Source: Epiperipatus broadwayi (taxonomy: Eukaryota > Onychophora > Udeonychophora > Euonychophora > Peripatidae). Taken from it: a stretch of DNA of 64,000 bases. Shown here one piece after another: positions 24,843-35,165 of the stretch. The notes under the pieces are model-generated. The model was not told where the DNA came from, searched no databases, and worked only from the letters and a program-made list of their open reading frames with translations. The position numbers and the translations under genes were made by a program. Every line of letters begins with the position of its first letter. Position 1 is the first letter of the stretch. Location: contig JAQFVV010000111.1 in assembly GCA_028023455.1 (NCBI GenBank), positions 2,301,909-2,365,908 on the forward strand. The letters are read 5' to 3'.

Positions 24843-27632
24843 TTTATTTTTAATTTACTTTATGTAGAATGTAATTATCTAACACTGGTGTCCCCTTCCT
24901 TAGCAGTAAATAAATGAGGATCTTTAGAATTATTTAACCATTGTATATAGCACACTAATAATCTTGTTAAGTGAATGCTTAAATTCATGTTGGGTTGAAC
25001 TAGGCAATAAAGTACTATAACTGTTAATATCTGATCATAATTTATGGGAGTTTGCTATTATCTTGTTATTCTTTTTAATATATAATTTAATCTAACATTT
25101 CAATTTTAGAGTTGCAAAATACACTTAAATGTATTCTATGTCATTGTGATGCATTGGTGGTGCTGAACAATTCCTTAAATTCAAATGCTTGAGTAAAGTT
25201 AAATATTACATTTAAAAAAAAAAAGTGATTTCAAATGATAGTAATAATACATCTACAGTACTATATTAACTTTCTTTACATATATTTATGCATTTACATA
25301 TATATATATGCTATTATATAATATGCTATGCATATAATATAAAACATAAGAACACATCATAAACTTATGTAATAAGTAAATAGTTATCTTTTCTGCAGAA
25401 TATTATTGATATTTTAAAATCAATTTGTAAATTAACTGTCTTTGCATTTTAAATGATTGACAATTTTACCATTACTAGTTATTCAGAAATATTGAGTTCA
25501 TTGTAGAATATATATGCTAAAATATATATATAAATGCATATGCACTTTAAATAATTGCTTTTTATTAAATACATCAGTTAATCTAAATTATTTTACTGGT
25601 TTGCTGGGGGAATGTAATTTTTAACTTAATGTTTTCAGTTGAAGCAAATCATACATGTGAGAATTCTAAATCAATTTTATTAAAAATCTTTTCTTCCAAA
25701 GGGGAAAAAATACAGTTGTACAATGCTTCAAATCAAACATGTGAAAAAAAAAGCTAATGGACCTATGAGAAAACACTGCTGCTAAAATATATTTCCACTG
25801 ATGGAAAAATGAATTAAGCAATAACTACTTGATAAAATTTAGTTTTGACTCAAAAAGGCCGAGAGATGTGTCAACACTATTATTATTAGTGACAGATTTA
25901 TAACTTGGGGAAAATATTTTATAAATATAACAAGAACTAACACATATTTTTAAAATGACACAATAACTCTCTATATAATGAAAATCATGTATACAGGATG
26001 AATGAAGAGCTCCTTTTAGAATATTTATATAAAATTTGGAGAACTTATATATTGTTATAGTACTAGAATTATTGATAAAATATTATTTTAAAACACTTAA
26101 AATAACTCAAAACAATAACCTACTGCAGTCAGCTCAGTGAAAAAGTTGCAAGCTGGTGAGAAAAAAATGTCAAAAATAATTTTTGATTTATTAAAGTGAA
26201 GAAAAAAGAGGAAAAAGATTACAAATATTGAATTATGATGAAAATAATTTGTTCTACTAAACTATTCAAACCATATGCCACTTGATCTCATAAATTTAAC
26301 CATATCCAATTAACCAAAAAAGTGTTTCCATACTTTAAAAAAAATTAGATTACTGAATAAAATTTTAAAAAAAAGTCTTGAAAAATATACATTAATGTTA
26401 TTATTGTTTAAAAACATTAAATATTTTATCATGGTTATAATGGGTAAGTACAAAATATATATTATATTTGACTGAAATAAAATTATTCTCTGAAAAATCA
26501 AGACAAATTTCATTAAAACCAATCTTTAAATAATCTATTGTAGAACAAAAACCTCTAAAACAAACTTCCAAAATAAAACAGTGAAATCATTATTACAATG
26601 CCAGACAATTACTCATTGATGACAGTTTTTTTCCTTACTTGACTAAAGTTACCATATATCCTTTCAGAATTATGGTTCATTGTTTTGTAATCTCAAAAGT
26701 TTTTAACTCCAAAGCTAACTTTGACAATTTAGCAATAACACATTGGTAATACTATAATGTCTTAATCTACTGGTAATATTTGAGATGTTTCTACCATATA
26801 GCAAGAGTATTGATAAATTATTTTTAAAAAATAAAGTATTTAATTTGAATTCAAATATTAGGGGTTCCATATCAATAGTTTAAATAATCCACTTTTATCA
26901 ATTAAAAAGATAACAAAAATATACAAGGAAATTCATTCCATTATTAAAAAATTATGACAAATATTTTAAATAAATATCTAAAGGCCAAAGATGGATAACA
27001 TTATTTAATACAATTGTATATTTGAAAATTATTATTTGATACAAAATCTAGTAATTTTAACAAAATAATATAGAAAATGTGTGTCAAATATATATAAAAT
27101 TGTTTTAATAAATGTATCCACTTAAATTAAAATCTTTTATAGCCTCATATAAATACAATTTACCCACTATTTTGAACACTTTTTAGCAGCAAAATAAAGG
27201 AAGCGGTGAATTTGATATTTTTTTATAGCCTTATTGTGCAGAGTATGTATGTTATTCTGTTTAAAACTTTAAGGATCTTTTTTTTGGGGGGACGGGGGGG
27301 GGGGACGACACTTTTATAAAAATGTTTTCCCATTTAGTTGCATTTTTTAATGGGAAAAAAAAAATCTCTATTTTAGTTTTTTTTAGATATTTTATTAAAA
27401 ATATAAATTCAAAAAATTAAATTAGTTTAAAAAATAAAATATCATCAATGCAAATAATAAAAAAAAGAAGCAATAATCAGAAATAAAGATTAATAAGTAA
27501 TCAAAACCAAAGACTTTGTTTCAGCCTTCAGACTAAAAATTCATTTGACTGAAATAAAATTATCCATTGAAAAATCAAGACAAATTTCATTATAAAAGAA
27601 ACAACAAAAAACAGTAAATTATTGATTTCCTG
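24843..27632. other. AT-rich tract with a 1.08-kb-spaced direct duplication
   Basis: Mostly unremarkable A/T-rich DNA. A ~54-bp segment at 26467-26520 ('gactgaaataaaattat', 'aaatcaagacaaatttcatt') recurs in direct orientation at 27544-27597 with about 4 differences. A T-run followed by G-runs lies at 27278-27304. No genes were found. Confidence 0.55.
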
Positions 27633-27967
27633 AAGGTTTGTGATGATGGTGTTCTAGTTGTATTTTTGTATTGGACTATTTCCAACAACTAATATGCATA
27701 ATGTCTATAAAAAAATTTAACTTTATTAAAATATTCCAAATACATTCAACTGATAGTAATAGCACATCAAACAGGTTAGTATATGCACAATGTTTTGAGA
27801 GGTATTATTCTCCCCTCTTCTGCGGGTGTTGCTGGCCTGATCAGTGACAGTACTAACATGGGATTCGAACCTGGGTCCTTAGATTCTTGATTATTGAATT
27901 TTAAGATAATGCTCTAACCAACTGAGCCATCCTCCCAAAGGCAACAATCAGTAGAAATTTCGTATAC

Positions 27968-28240
27968 CTAGTTATAAGTTTCCTCCTGATTTCTCCACTT
28001 TTTCCTAAGAGCAAAGTTGGTTAGTGGCTTCCATACATTATGTATAGTCATACTAGGTTGATTTATGGGATTTTTTGCTACTGACATGAGAGCAACTTCT
28101 TTAAATTTTCTTATTTGTACCTTTTCTTCTCTATCTAATATTTTTGTATTTTCCCAATTGAACATATGTTCATTGATACATCCATGAACTGCTACCTTAG
28201 ACACATCTGTTTTCTCTCTTTTAATCATATGCTCAATTGG
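27968..28240 (-). pseudogene. Penelope-like protein C-terminus, minus arm
   Basis: The translation contains 'VAVHGCINEHMFNWENTKIL', then 'DREEKVQIRKFKEVALM', 'TIHNVWKPLTNFALRKK' and ends 'RNQEETYN'. In intact Penelope-like reverse transcriptases with a C-terminal GIY-YIG endonuclease, the end of the nuclease domain and its tail read alike: an 'A.AEH....H.I.W.N.KIL.RE' segment followed by a basic 'RKF.EA' segment. Only this last ~70-residue piece is present, with no reverse-transcriptase palm or GIY-YIG motif, so it is a 5'-truncated copy. The frame upstream in the ORF (28240-28354) is spacer-derived and belongs to the opposite arm. The assignment rests on tail similarity recalled from the family. 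Confidence 0.6.
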
Positions 28241-28427
28241 GAAAATACAAAAATATTGGATAGAGAAGAAAAGGTACAAAGGAGAAAATTTAAAGAAGCT
28301 GCTCACATAACAACGGCAAAAAATCCCATAAGCCAACTTACTGTGACTATACATAATGTATGGAAAATATTAATTAACTTTGCTCTTAGGAAAAAGTGGA
28401 GAAATCAGGAGGAACCTCATCGATAAG
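28227..28427 (+). pseudogene. Penelope-like protein C-terminus, plus arm
   Basis: It translates to 'MLNWENTKILDREEKVQRRK', then 'FKEAAHITTAKNPISQLT', 'TIHNVWKILINFALRKKW' and 'RNQEEPHR' before a stop. It is about 75% identical to the minus-arm product across the palindrome, so the two coding arms came from one parent or two very close copies. Most differences are conservative, suggesting the parent was functional not long before duplication. It shares the stop position with the minus arm, then leads into the tRNA-like segment. Confidence 0.6.
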
Positions 28428-28842
28428 TATATGAAATTTCTACTACTGTTGCCGTTGGCAAGATGGTTTTACCTTAAAATTCAATAATCAAGAATCTAAG
28501 GATCCAGTTTCAAATTCCATGCTAGTACTGTCACTGGTCAGGCCAGCAACATCTGAAAAAGAGGGGACAATAATACCTTCCAAAATGTTGTGCATATACT
28601 AACCTGTTTGATGTGCTATTACTAACAGTTGAATATATTTGAAATATTTAAATAAAGTTAACTTTTTCTAAAGACATTCAATATGCATATTAGATTATGG
28701 AAATAATCCAATATAAAAATACAATTATTGATAGTGTGTTTTCTGTTTGATGTCAATAAATTTTCAGATGGCCAATTTTATAAATATATTAAATAACCCC
28801 AATACTTGCACACATTCTTTTAAATTCATATAAATAACCAAT

Positions 28843-28889
28843 GCCTCTCAAGGTGCATTTTGTGCTGAACCAGAACTCAACAGTTGGCC
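28843..28889 (-). ncRNA. Degenerate hammerhead-like motif, family 2
   Basis: On the minus strand the order GGCCAA, CUGUUGA, a stem region ending CAGCAC, AAAA, then UGCACC and UUGAGAGGC parallels the 15.36-kb copy. CUGAUGA is mutated to CUGUUGA and helix I is incomplete on the 3' side. The flanking 'gatcaccatctctcatata' also matches the 15.3-kb element. It is a decayed family member. Confidence 0.5.
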
Positions 28890-28984
28890 AGATCACCATC
28901 TCTCATATATATCACTGTTATATGAAGAGTATTTGTCTATAGCAAATTATATTAAATTTTGAATTATAAATGTCAAACTCACTC

Positions 28985-29285
28985 CATTCACATCTTTGAC
29001 ACCATCTACTTCACATAAATACAGTAATGATCATTATTAATCATTTACTAAACTAGTAATTGCCTCTAACACAAACCTCAGTTAAAGGTTAATGTATCTG
29101 GTGGGTTTTTTTTTCAATTAAGCACACACACGCACACACATGAAGTTATTCACATATATTGATCTTTAACCGAGGTTCAAAGTTTATATCTGTTCTAGAG
29201 ACAATCTAGTTTAATGAATGATGAGTAATAATCATTATTGTATTTATCTGAAGTGGATGGTGTCAAAGATGTAATGGCCAATTTT
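28985..29285. repeat. Foldback element with ~120-bp arms
   Basis: The left arm (about 28985-29100, 'cacatctttgacaccatc') and right arm (about 29165-29285, 'gatggtgtcaaagatgt') are imperfect reverse complements over most of their length. The ~60-bp spacer includes a short (CA)n tract at 29124-29140. There is no coding potential. It resembles a MITE, but no terminal duplication is evident. Confidence 0.6.
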
Positions 29286-29289
29286 CTGC

Positions 29290-31076
29290 TAAAAAGCTAA
29301 TATATTCAAATTAAAATTTAAACAAAAAAATCACATATTTATTAATTCTTCCAGCTCAATAACAGAAATGATTTGTACAGCTTTGTTATGCTGAAAATAA
29401 CAGGATTCATATGACAGTTTTGAATTCATCTGATGGCAAAAACTTGAAATAAAATATATTGACATATTGATTCTAACTAAAATCATTATATGTCAGTATC
29501 ATTTTAAATAAAGTAAAAAAAAGAAAACAAAATGGGCATGCCATTGTGCTTGAATGTCTTTTCTTAAAATTGAAAATTATTACTTTTCAAATCATTTGTT
29601 TACTTGTTTATATTTATTTTTGTAGAATGAAATATTTGTTTTTAGGTAGACTTTATGATATTTACATTCAGATTTTAACATATTTGTTTTAGTTTCAATA
29701 ATAATTTATTATTTCTAATGTATACAGTGATGTGTAATCATGCAAGTTAAGGAAAGTGTAAAAATATAAAACAGATAGTCATTATTGGAGGAGAAAAAAC
29801 ACCTTATAAATGTAGTAGGGTTTGTTTTTTGTCTTTTTTTATTTTTGTTTTGAAATTATAAATGAAATTTTATTTATGTTAAAAATAATTTCTTATCCTG
29901 AAGGATAAATGTTTTCAGTTGAACACTTTTCATTTGTAAAGTTGATATTATTTTAAGATTACTTTTTGCTTTCAAACTTGTATTTACCAGTTGTTGTTTT
30001 TTTAATGTAAATAAATAATAAAGAACAAAAATTTAAAAAACATAAATGTTTAACAAATTGGCCACTAATAAAAGAGTAAAAACCATAAAAACATAACAAT
30101 TTTACAAAAAATTAATAACAAGTAAATAAATTAAGAATAAACTTATTTTTCTGTTTTTACATTACCAATTTATGTCAGCAAGTATTTCTGCACAGAAAAC
30201 TTTTTACTGTCTTTTTTATTTCACTGATAATATTTTTCAAGATTTTTCAAATTAATGTTTGTACATCAACTGATTTAAATAGATTTCTACTATTAAGATA
30301 AATTACAACTACTTGAAGTATCAACAGTAGGTTTATATGAAATATATATTGAGTTAAAATAGACTTTTTACTTGACTTTTATCTTACATAAGCTGTGAGA
30401 AAAATTCAGTTATCTTTCTACGTTATTTTTTTGATATAATAAACTCTAGAATTTTTTTTTTTTTTTTGACATGATTTGCTTTCATCTAATAACACTTTTC
30501 AAACATAATAAAAATACTTCTACATGTTTTTATGAAAATTGCTTTTAATTTAAAATAAAATTCTTAGTACTCCCATTTAAGGCTGCTATGCACATTCAAG
30601 TAAATCATTTTTTTTAAATGCTTTTATATTAACTTGCCCTGTTTGTGTTTCTGTTGGTTTGTCCACATTTTGTTTGTGTTTCTATCAGAATGTCCTTTGA
30701 ATTACCAATAAAAAAAAAATCCATTCCCATTTACAACTTCAACTCACATTCTTATGTCTCCCAAGAAAACTCGTTAGCAACTGAACTAACGGAATAAAAT
30801 TTTAATATTGATTTCATTATTAAATTAATGAATATATATATATCTAAAAAAACATTATATTTGTAACATAAAATTTTGTTAATATTGATTTAACTCATAC
30901 TTAATTAAAATTAAAAACATATACCTGTTTAATATTTATAAAATAATATTTATAGAAAAATGACTGCAACATCATATTGATCATATTGCATATGATCAAA
31001 GATGATAAAAAGACTGATGAAGAAAATTATTTTATTTAAATTGTAATTATTTGTAACTATAAAATTAAATAAAAAT
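29290..31076. other. AT-rich non-coding tract, nothing recognised
   Basis: Poly-T runs (30450-30468), poly-A runs and scattered A/T-rich sequence. No exon, RNA gene or structured repeat was seen. Confidence 0.55.
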
Positions 31077-31320
31077 ATTTAAAAAAAAGTTTTTTAAAAA
31101 ATAATGCTTTTATGTAAACAGTCAACTAAAAAGTAGAAAAATAAAGTAATTTAACTAAAAACATCATTTCATAAAAGCATTTGAGGTTATAAATATGAAA
31201 AAAGCCTCAAATGTTTTTATGAAATGGCATGTTTAAAATTATTTTAATCAGATTATTGTATTTTTCTAATTTTTAGTCAGCTGTTTATATAAAGCATTTT
31301 TTTTATATAATTTTTTTTTA
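31077..31320. repeat. Foldback element with ~110-bp arms
   Basis: Arms at about 31077-31187 and 31206-31320 are reverse complements (innermost match 'catttgagg' / 'cctcaaatg', outer match 'aatgctttta' / 'ataaagcatt'), separated by only ~18 bp. The transcript would form one long hairpin. It is a palindromic MITE-like element without coding capacity. Confidence 0.65.
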
Positions 31321-32985
31321 ATATTGAAAAACAATAAACTTTTTAATCTGATTCTATCATGAGTTGAAAAGTTGAATAGTGTTATATGTCATATGATACT
31401 AAAATTTAGAAATATTTTAGTATTTAATTGAAAAAGTCAAAAACAATGTGTGAATTAAATTTTTCTGATAGTAAATCACAATTTTCTATTTCCTCAATTA
31501 ATCACAATTGAAAGTAACAATAAATAAAATCTAGTTATTATACATGTTTATAAGTCATATTTTTTTTATCCAATGATTGTACCCATTAAATAATAGTATT
31601 GATTTTTTTATATATGTGTTTTTATAAGTTTATAAATACATGTAAGAGCATAAAAACTTTAGAAAAAGATTTTAACATAGTTTTTTTTTATATATAATTG
31701 ATAAAATTTATATGTAAAAATAATTAAAAAACAATGTTTTAATCATATCACTAAGTAAAATTGTCTCAAATTACTTTCTGTAATATAAAAATTTTGAAAA
31801 CAGTATACATATAGTTTCAAAAAATTACAGTATAATAATATTTCTCTTTTAACTTCAGAAGACATAAGATAATGAATTACCAAATCAATGGATACTATAA
31901 CAATGGTTCTTAACTTGTCATTTGTACGTCACTGACGACCATAGTGTCTTCACAAAGAATTTGTAAGACTTGAAAAAATGTTGAGCTTTTACAATTAAAA
32001 TAATAATTAAAAAAAAAAAAAGAATTAAAAAAATAAGGAGGAATAAGTTGAAAAATGAAATATCAACTTGTCTTACTTTGGCAAATTTGATTTTTCTAAT
32101 CTAATATCTTCAATAAAAACAAAGTACTTGATATTTAAGCATATGGTCAGAATTTACAAACTAAGTAGATGAGAGAAAGAATTTGATAGCCCTGTGCTTA
32201 ATTTATTTTAAGAGAAATCTAATATCACATTATAAAACATTTATAACAGAGCTGCATTAAAAAATAGAAAAGGGACTGCATCATAAAAAAACACAAAGAT
32301 TTGCTAATGCATCTTTTGATAGGTGGTACTACATTTGTACTGATTTTTTACAATATTCACCAGTTTTGGAATTCATTTAATCAAACACAAGAGTAATATA
32401 TCAAAATATATTGGCACTTCCAGTTTGATAGTTTTATTATATACAGTTTTTCAGCAAATGTTTCTAAAATAATTTAAGTACTCATTTTTATTTTGAAAAA
32501 AATTTGAATTTTGATATCTAATTAAAAAATTTATAATTAAAGTTTTACAATTTATGATGCTGGCATAAGTCTCTGTTTTATTCTCATAATAATAATAAAA
32601 AGAATGGATATCAAAAATATATTTATATCATCTATTCTAATTTACTTGATGCCAAATAATGATATACATAATTTTGAATCAAACTTAAAATATATTTAAT
32701 ATTCCATTGCAAGTACATGGGGTTTAAAGATTTGGTAAAGCTGGGAAGTTTATATTTGTGAATTTACAACTCCATAAATGTAATACATATACAAATATTA
32801 AGACTTATATTATCTGATCTTAGTATCCCAAATATTGGCATAGCAATCATTTTCCCTGTATTCAAACACCTGTATTCATATAAAATTGCTGGTTTTCCAC
32901 ATTAAAAAAATTTTTTATAATTCACTTATGCAAAAATTATAAAATCAATCATAAAACCAATAAGATACACCCCTGCTTGCATCAT
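31321..32985. other. AT-rich non-coding tract, nothing recognised
   Basis: Uniform A/T-rich DNA with poly-A/T runs. No recognisable genes or repeats. Confidence 0.55.
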
Positions 32986-32989
32986 GCAG

Positions 32990-33843
32990 TTCAGCAACAA
33001 ATCCCCCCCCCCCAACATATTTTTGCCACCTAATATAAACATTAGTAATCAATAAATGCCATATGATAATGTTTACTAAATTTCCATCGACTGCTATCCT
33101 GTCTAATGTCCCCAGACTCGGTATCAGTGCACCTGGATCTTTTCCACTAGCAAACATCTTTTACTTCTTTGTTTATTATCAAGCTACTAGCCCAAATTGA
33201 AAAACATGCTAATATTTTCAATCCAATCCAATTTATTGGAATATAGAATAAGACGGCACTGGATATAGATTTAATAAACACTATCATTTGGTATTTATTG
33301 ATTACTAAAGCTTACACTAAATGACAAAATGTGGTGAAAAAAAAATTTGCTGCTGAACAAAATGATGTAAGAATGATCATGTGATGTGTAATTGGTTTTA
33401 AAACAATCCTTACCAACTAATAAAAATGACTAGTTATTAAAAAAAAACTAAAGACATCATAATATATAGATACAGAACTGGTTTAAGATCTATATAACTA
33501 TATAAAAAAATTGTCTTGGATTGAAAACATTAACTGGTTTTTCAATTTGGATTAATAACTTGATAGCTAAGCAAAGAAGTAAAAGATGGCTTCTACAGAA
33601 AGGTGCATTAGATCCAAAAGATCCAGATACACTATTCCCAGATATAAAGCTCCTCACTGGTGAAAGCTGTAGGCTATAAATTAGTCTCAGGATATTGGAT
33701 ATGACAGCATTGGATAGGGATTTATTAAGCATTAACATCTGGCATCTCTAAATTACTAAATGTGGTGAGAACAAAAAGAATTTACTGCTATCAATCACAA
33801 TATATTTTTAATACTACTGAAATATTGTTTTACCCAATGCAAT
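32990..33843. mobile_element. Decayed retrozyme-like array, inverted plus tandem units
   Basis: A minus-oriented unit (about 32990-33235; landmarks 'aatgtccccagact', 'catcttttacttcttt') meets plus-oriented sequence at about 33236. That plus sequence runs through the family's 'gatcatgtgatg' end (33377-33388) into a second plus unit (about 33400-33790). Matching landmarks of the two plus units ('gatttaataaacac' near 33269, 'gatttattaagcat' near 33719) lie about 450 bp apart, the same period as in the 55-kb array. The minus unit has lost its hammerhead by deletion. The plus unit has a relic at 33651-33696 with CUGGUGA and UAAA in place of the core boxes. It also has a poly-C run at 33003-33012. 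This is an older sibling of the 55-56 kb element with the same architecture. Confidence 0.7.
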
Positions 33844-33845
33844 TA

Positions 33846-34813
33846 CACCTGGGTCTCTTTTTACGTGGATTTATTTAACGCGATTTTGAAGTTACGTGAT
33901 TCATGTTTCTCCGGAAGTCGAACTCTGATAATGCGCTATTACTTTAAATAATAAATTTTGCGCACTTACATCATATTGAAAGTAATAGCACATTATTGGA
34001 ATTCGACTTTCATCTTAGTAATTTCAATATTTTCAGCGCTTTATAATAGTAAGATTTTATGCAATAATAAAATTAAAATCATGATTTCCACATTTTATGT
34101 ATACACCCATTAAATTTTACAAGATTATAATGTAAATTTGTTCAAACATTGTGCGTGTTAATTTTGCATTTTAAATCACATTCTGTTTTTGCTTTTTAAA
34201 AAAAGAAGGTAATCAATTATTAATCATTTAGTGTCCACAAGTTTATTTTTAAAAGGTGAGTAATAGTAGTGGGCACAATTAAAATTGAAAATTAAAAAAT
34301 TAAAGACAAAAATAAGAATTTAATTTTTAGTTGTTAGATTAATTACTAATTACATTGTCACCAGAAAACCATTAACACAACATGAGAGTGACATTGGCGC
34401 TAGTTGTATTTCCTCTTGTGAAGAATCTGATTTTTTACCAGTTTGCAAACGAACCTGTTTATCGGTAAATAGCCATAATAATTAAAACGTGTATAAAAAA
34501 ATGTAAATTACTGTAAATTATGCATAAAAATATATTGTTTTGAATAAAATTAAATATTATAGTTAAAAAAAGTTTGTCTTGTATCAATTTTTTTCAAATT
34601 TAAAATTTTTTATTAGTCATATTTTATTTCCTTATTTTTTTTTTGCACGAATTTTAAAGTAATTTTACATTGGTGCTTTGCTTTTACGTGATTTTTGAAA
34701 AATCACAGTCCGTATCCCCCCTTTTTCAAGGTAAGTTATGTCTATTTTTGCATGATTTCGTTTGCACGTGTTTTCTGAGGAACCTATCTATCGCGTAAAA
34801 TGAGACCCAGGTG
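33846..34813. mobile_element. Non-autonomous Tigger-like element, copy 2 (complete ends)
   Basis: Flanked by TA (33844-33845 and 34814-34815) with perfect 12-bp outer inverted ends CACCTGGGTCTC and gagacccaggtg, inside which 'ttttacg(t/c)g' extends the match to about 22 bp. The end regions are ~90% identical to the nested copy at 23879-24749. The middle (about 34220-34480) is unique to this copy, and one frame there reads 'SCEESDFLPVCKRTCLSV' without stops, perhaps a leftover of the parent or a captured fragment. No transposase is present, so mobility would have needed a pogo/Tigger-type enzyme in trans. Confidence 0.87.
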
Positions 34814-35029
34814 TATAATGAAAACCTGAATATCTAAATTGGTTTTCTAGACACATGCAGCTTATTTCTTAATAAAATGTTAAACTTTTTTTTTTAATTC
34901 ATGAATCCTAAACATTTTTCTGAGAATGGTTCACAGATTATCAAAATGTTTGTTGTTGATGCTTTTTATTTAAAAAATACTTTTTTTGACATTTTAGAAA
35001 TGAAAATTTATTTTATTTTTAAAAATAAA

Positions 35030-35165
35030 AATGTTATCTTATACTGGATCCATATACTATAGCCTGAATGATCAATGATTTCCAAATGTCACTATAACAT
35101 ATCCACATCTCCAGGCCAGTTTCTGGCTTTTGCTTTCATCAGTGATAAAGACATGATTCAAAACC
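35030..35165 (-). repeat. Retrozyme-like fragment with altered hammerhead
   Basis: At 35108-35149 on the minus strand the motif reads UUAUCA, CUGAUGA, AAGCAAAAGCCA, GAAAC, UG, GCC, UGGAGA. Both core boxes are intact, but the cleavage triplet is GCC in place of GUC, which breaks the A15.1-U16.1 pair, and helix I is weak. The flanks match the 457-bp unit only loosely. Confidence 0.6.

Larger units (their letters stand above)
27633..28740. mobile_element. Penelope-like inverted dimer with longest coding arms (copy C)
   Basis: Two arms face each other across a spacer of about 57 bp (28171-28227). Going outward, each arm has the C-terminal end of a Penelope-like polyprotein, a tRNA-like segment (27860-27944 minus; 28449-28522 plus), a 'gaagagggg' stem block and the tail with 'tggactatttcc' or its complement (near 27672 and 28700). 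The minus-arm tRNA-like part is best preserved: A box 'tggctcagttgg' and B box 'ggttcgaatcc'. The left end continues with 'gaaggtttgtgatgatggt', also seen at the left of the 41.5-kb copy and in reduced form at 22287. No target duplication could be fixed. Confidence 0.8.

Noticed and set aside
27860-27944. Possible functional tRNA gene
   Set aside because: A and B boxes are good, but the anticodon region is enlarged by about 30 nt and the acceptor ends do not pair cleanly. It recurs in all Penelope-like copies, so it is a tRNA-derived module.
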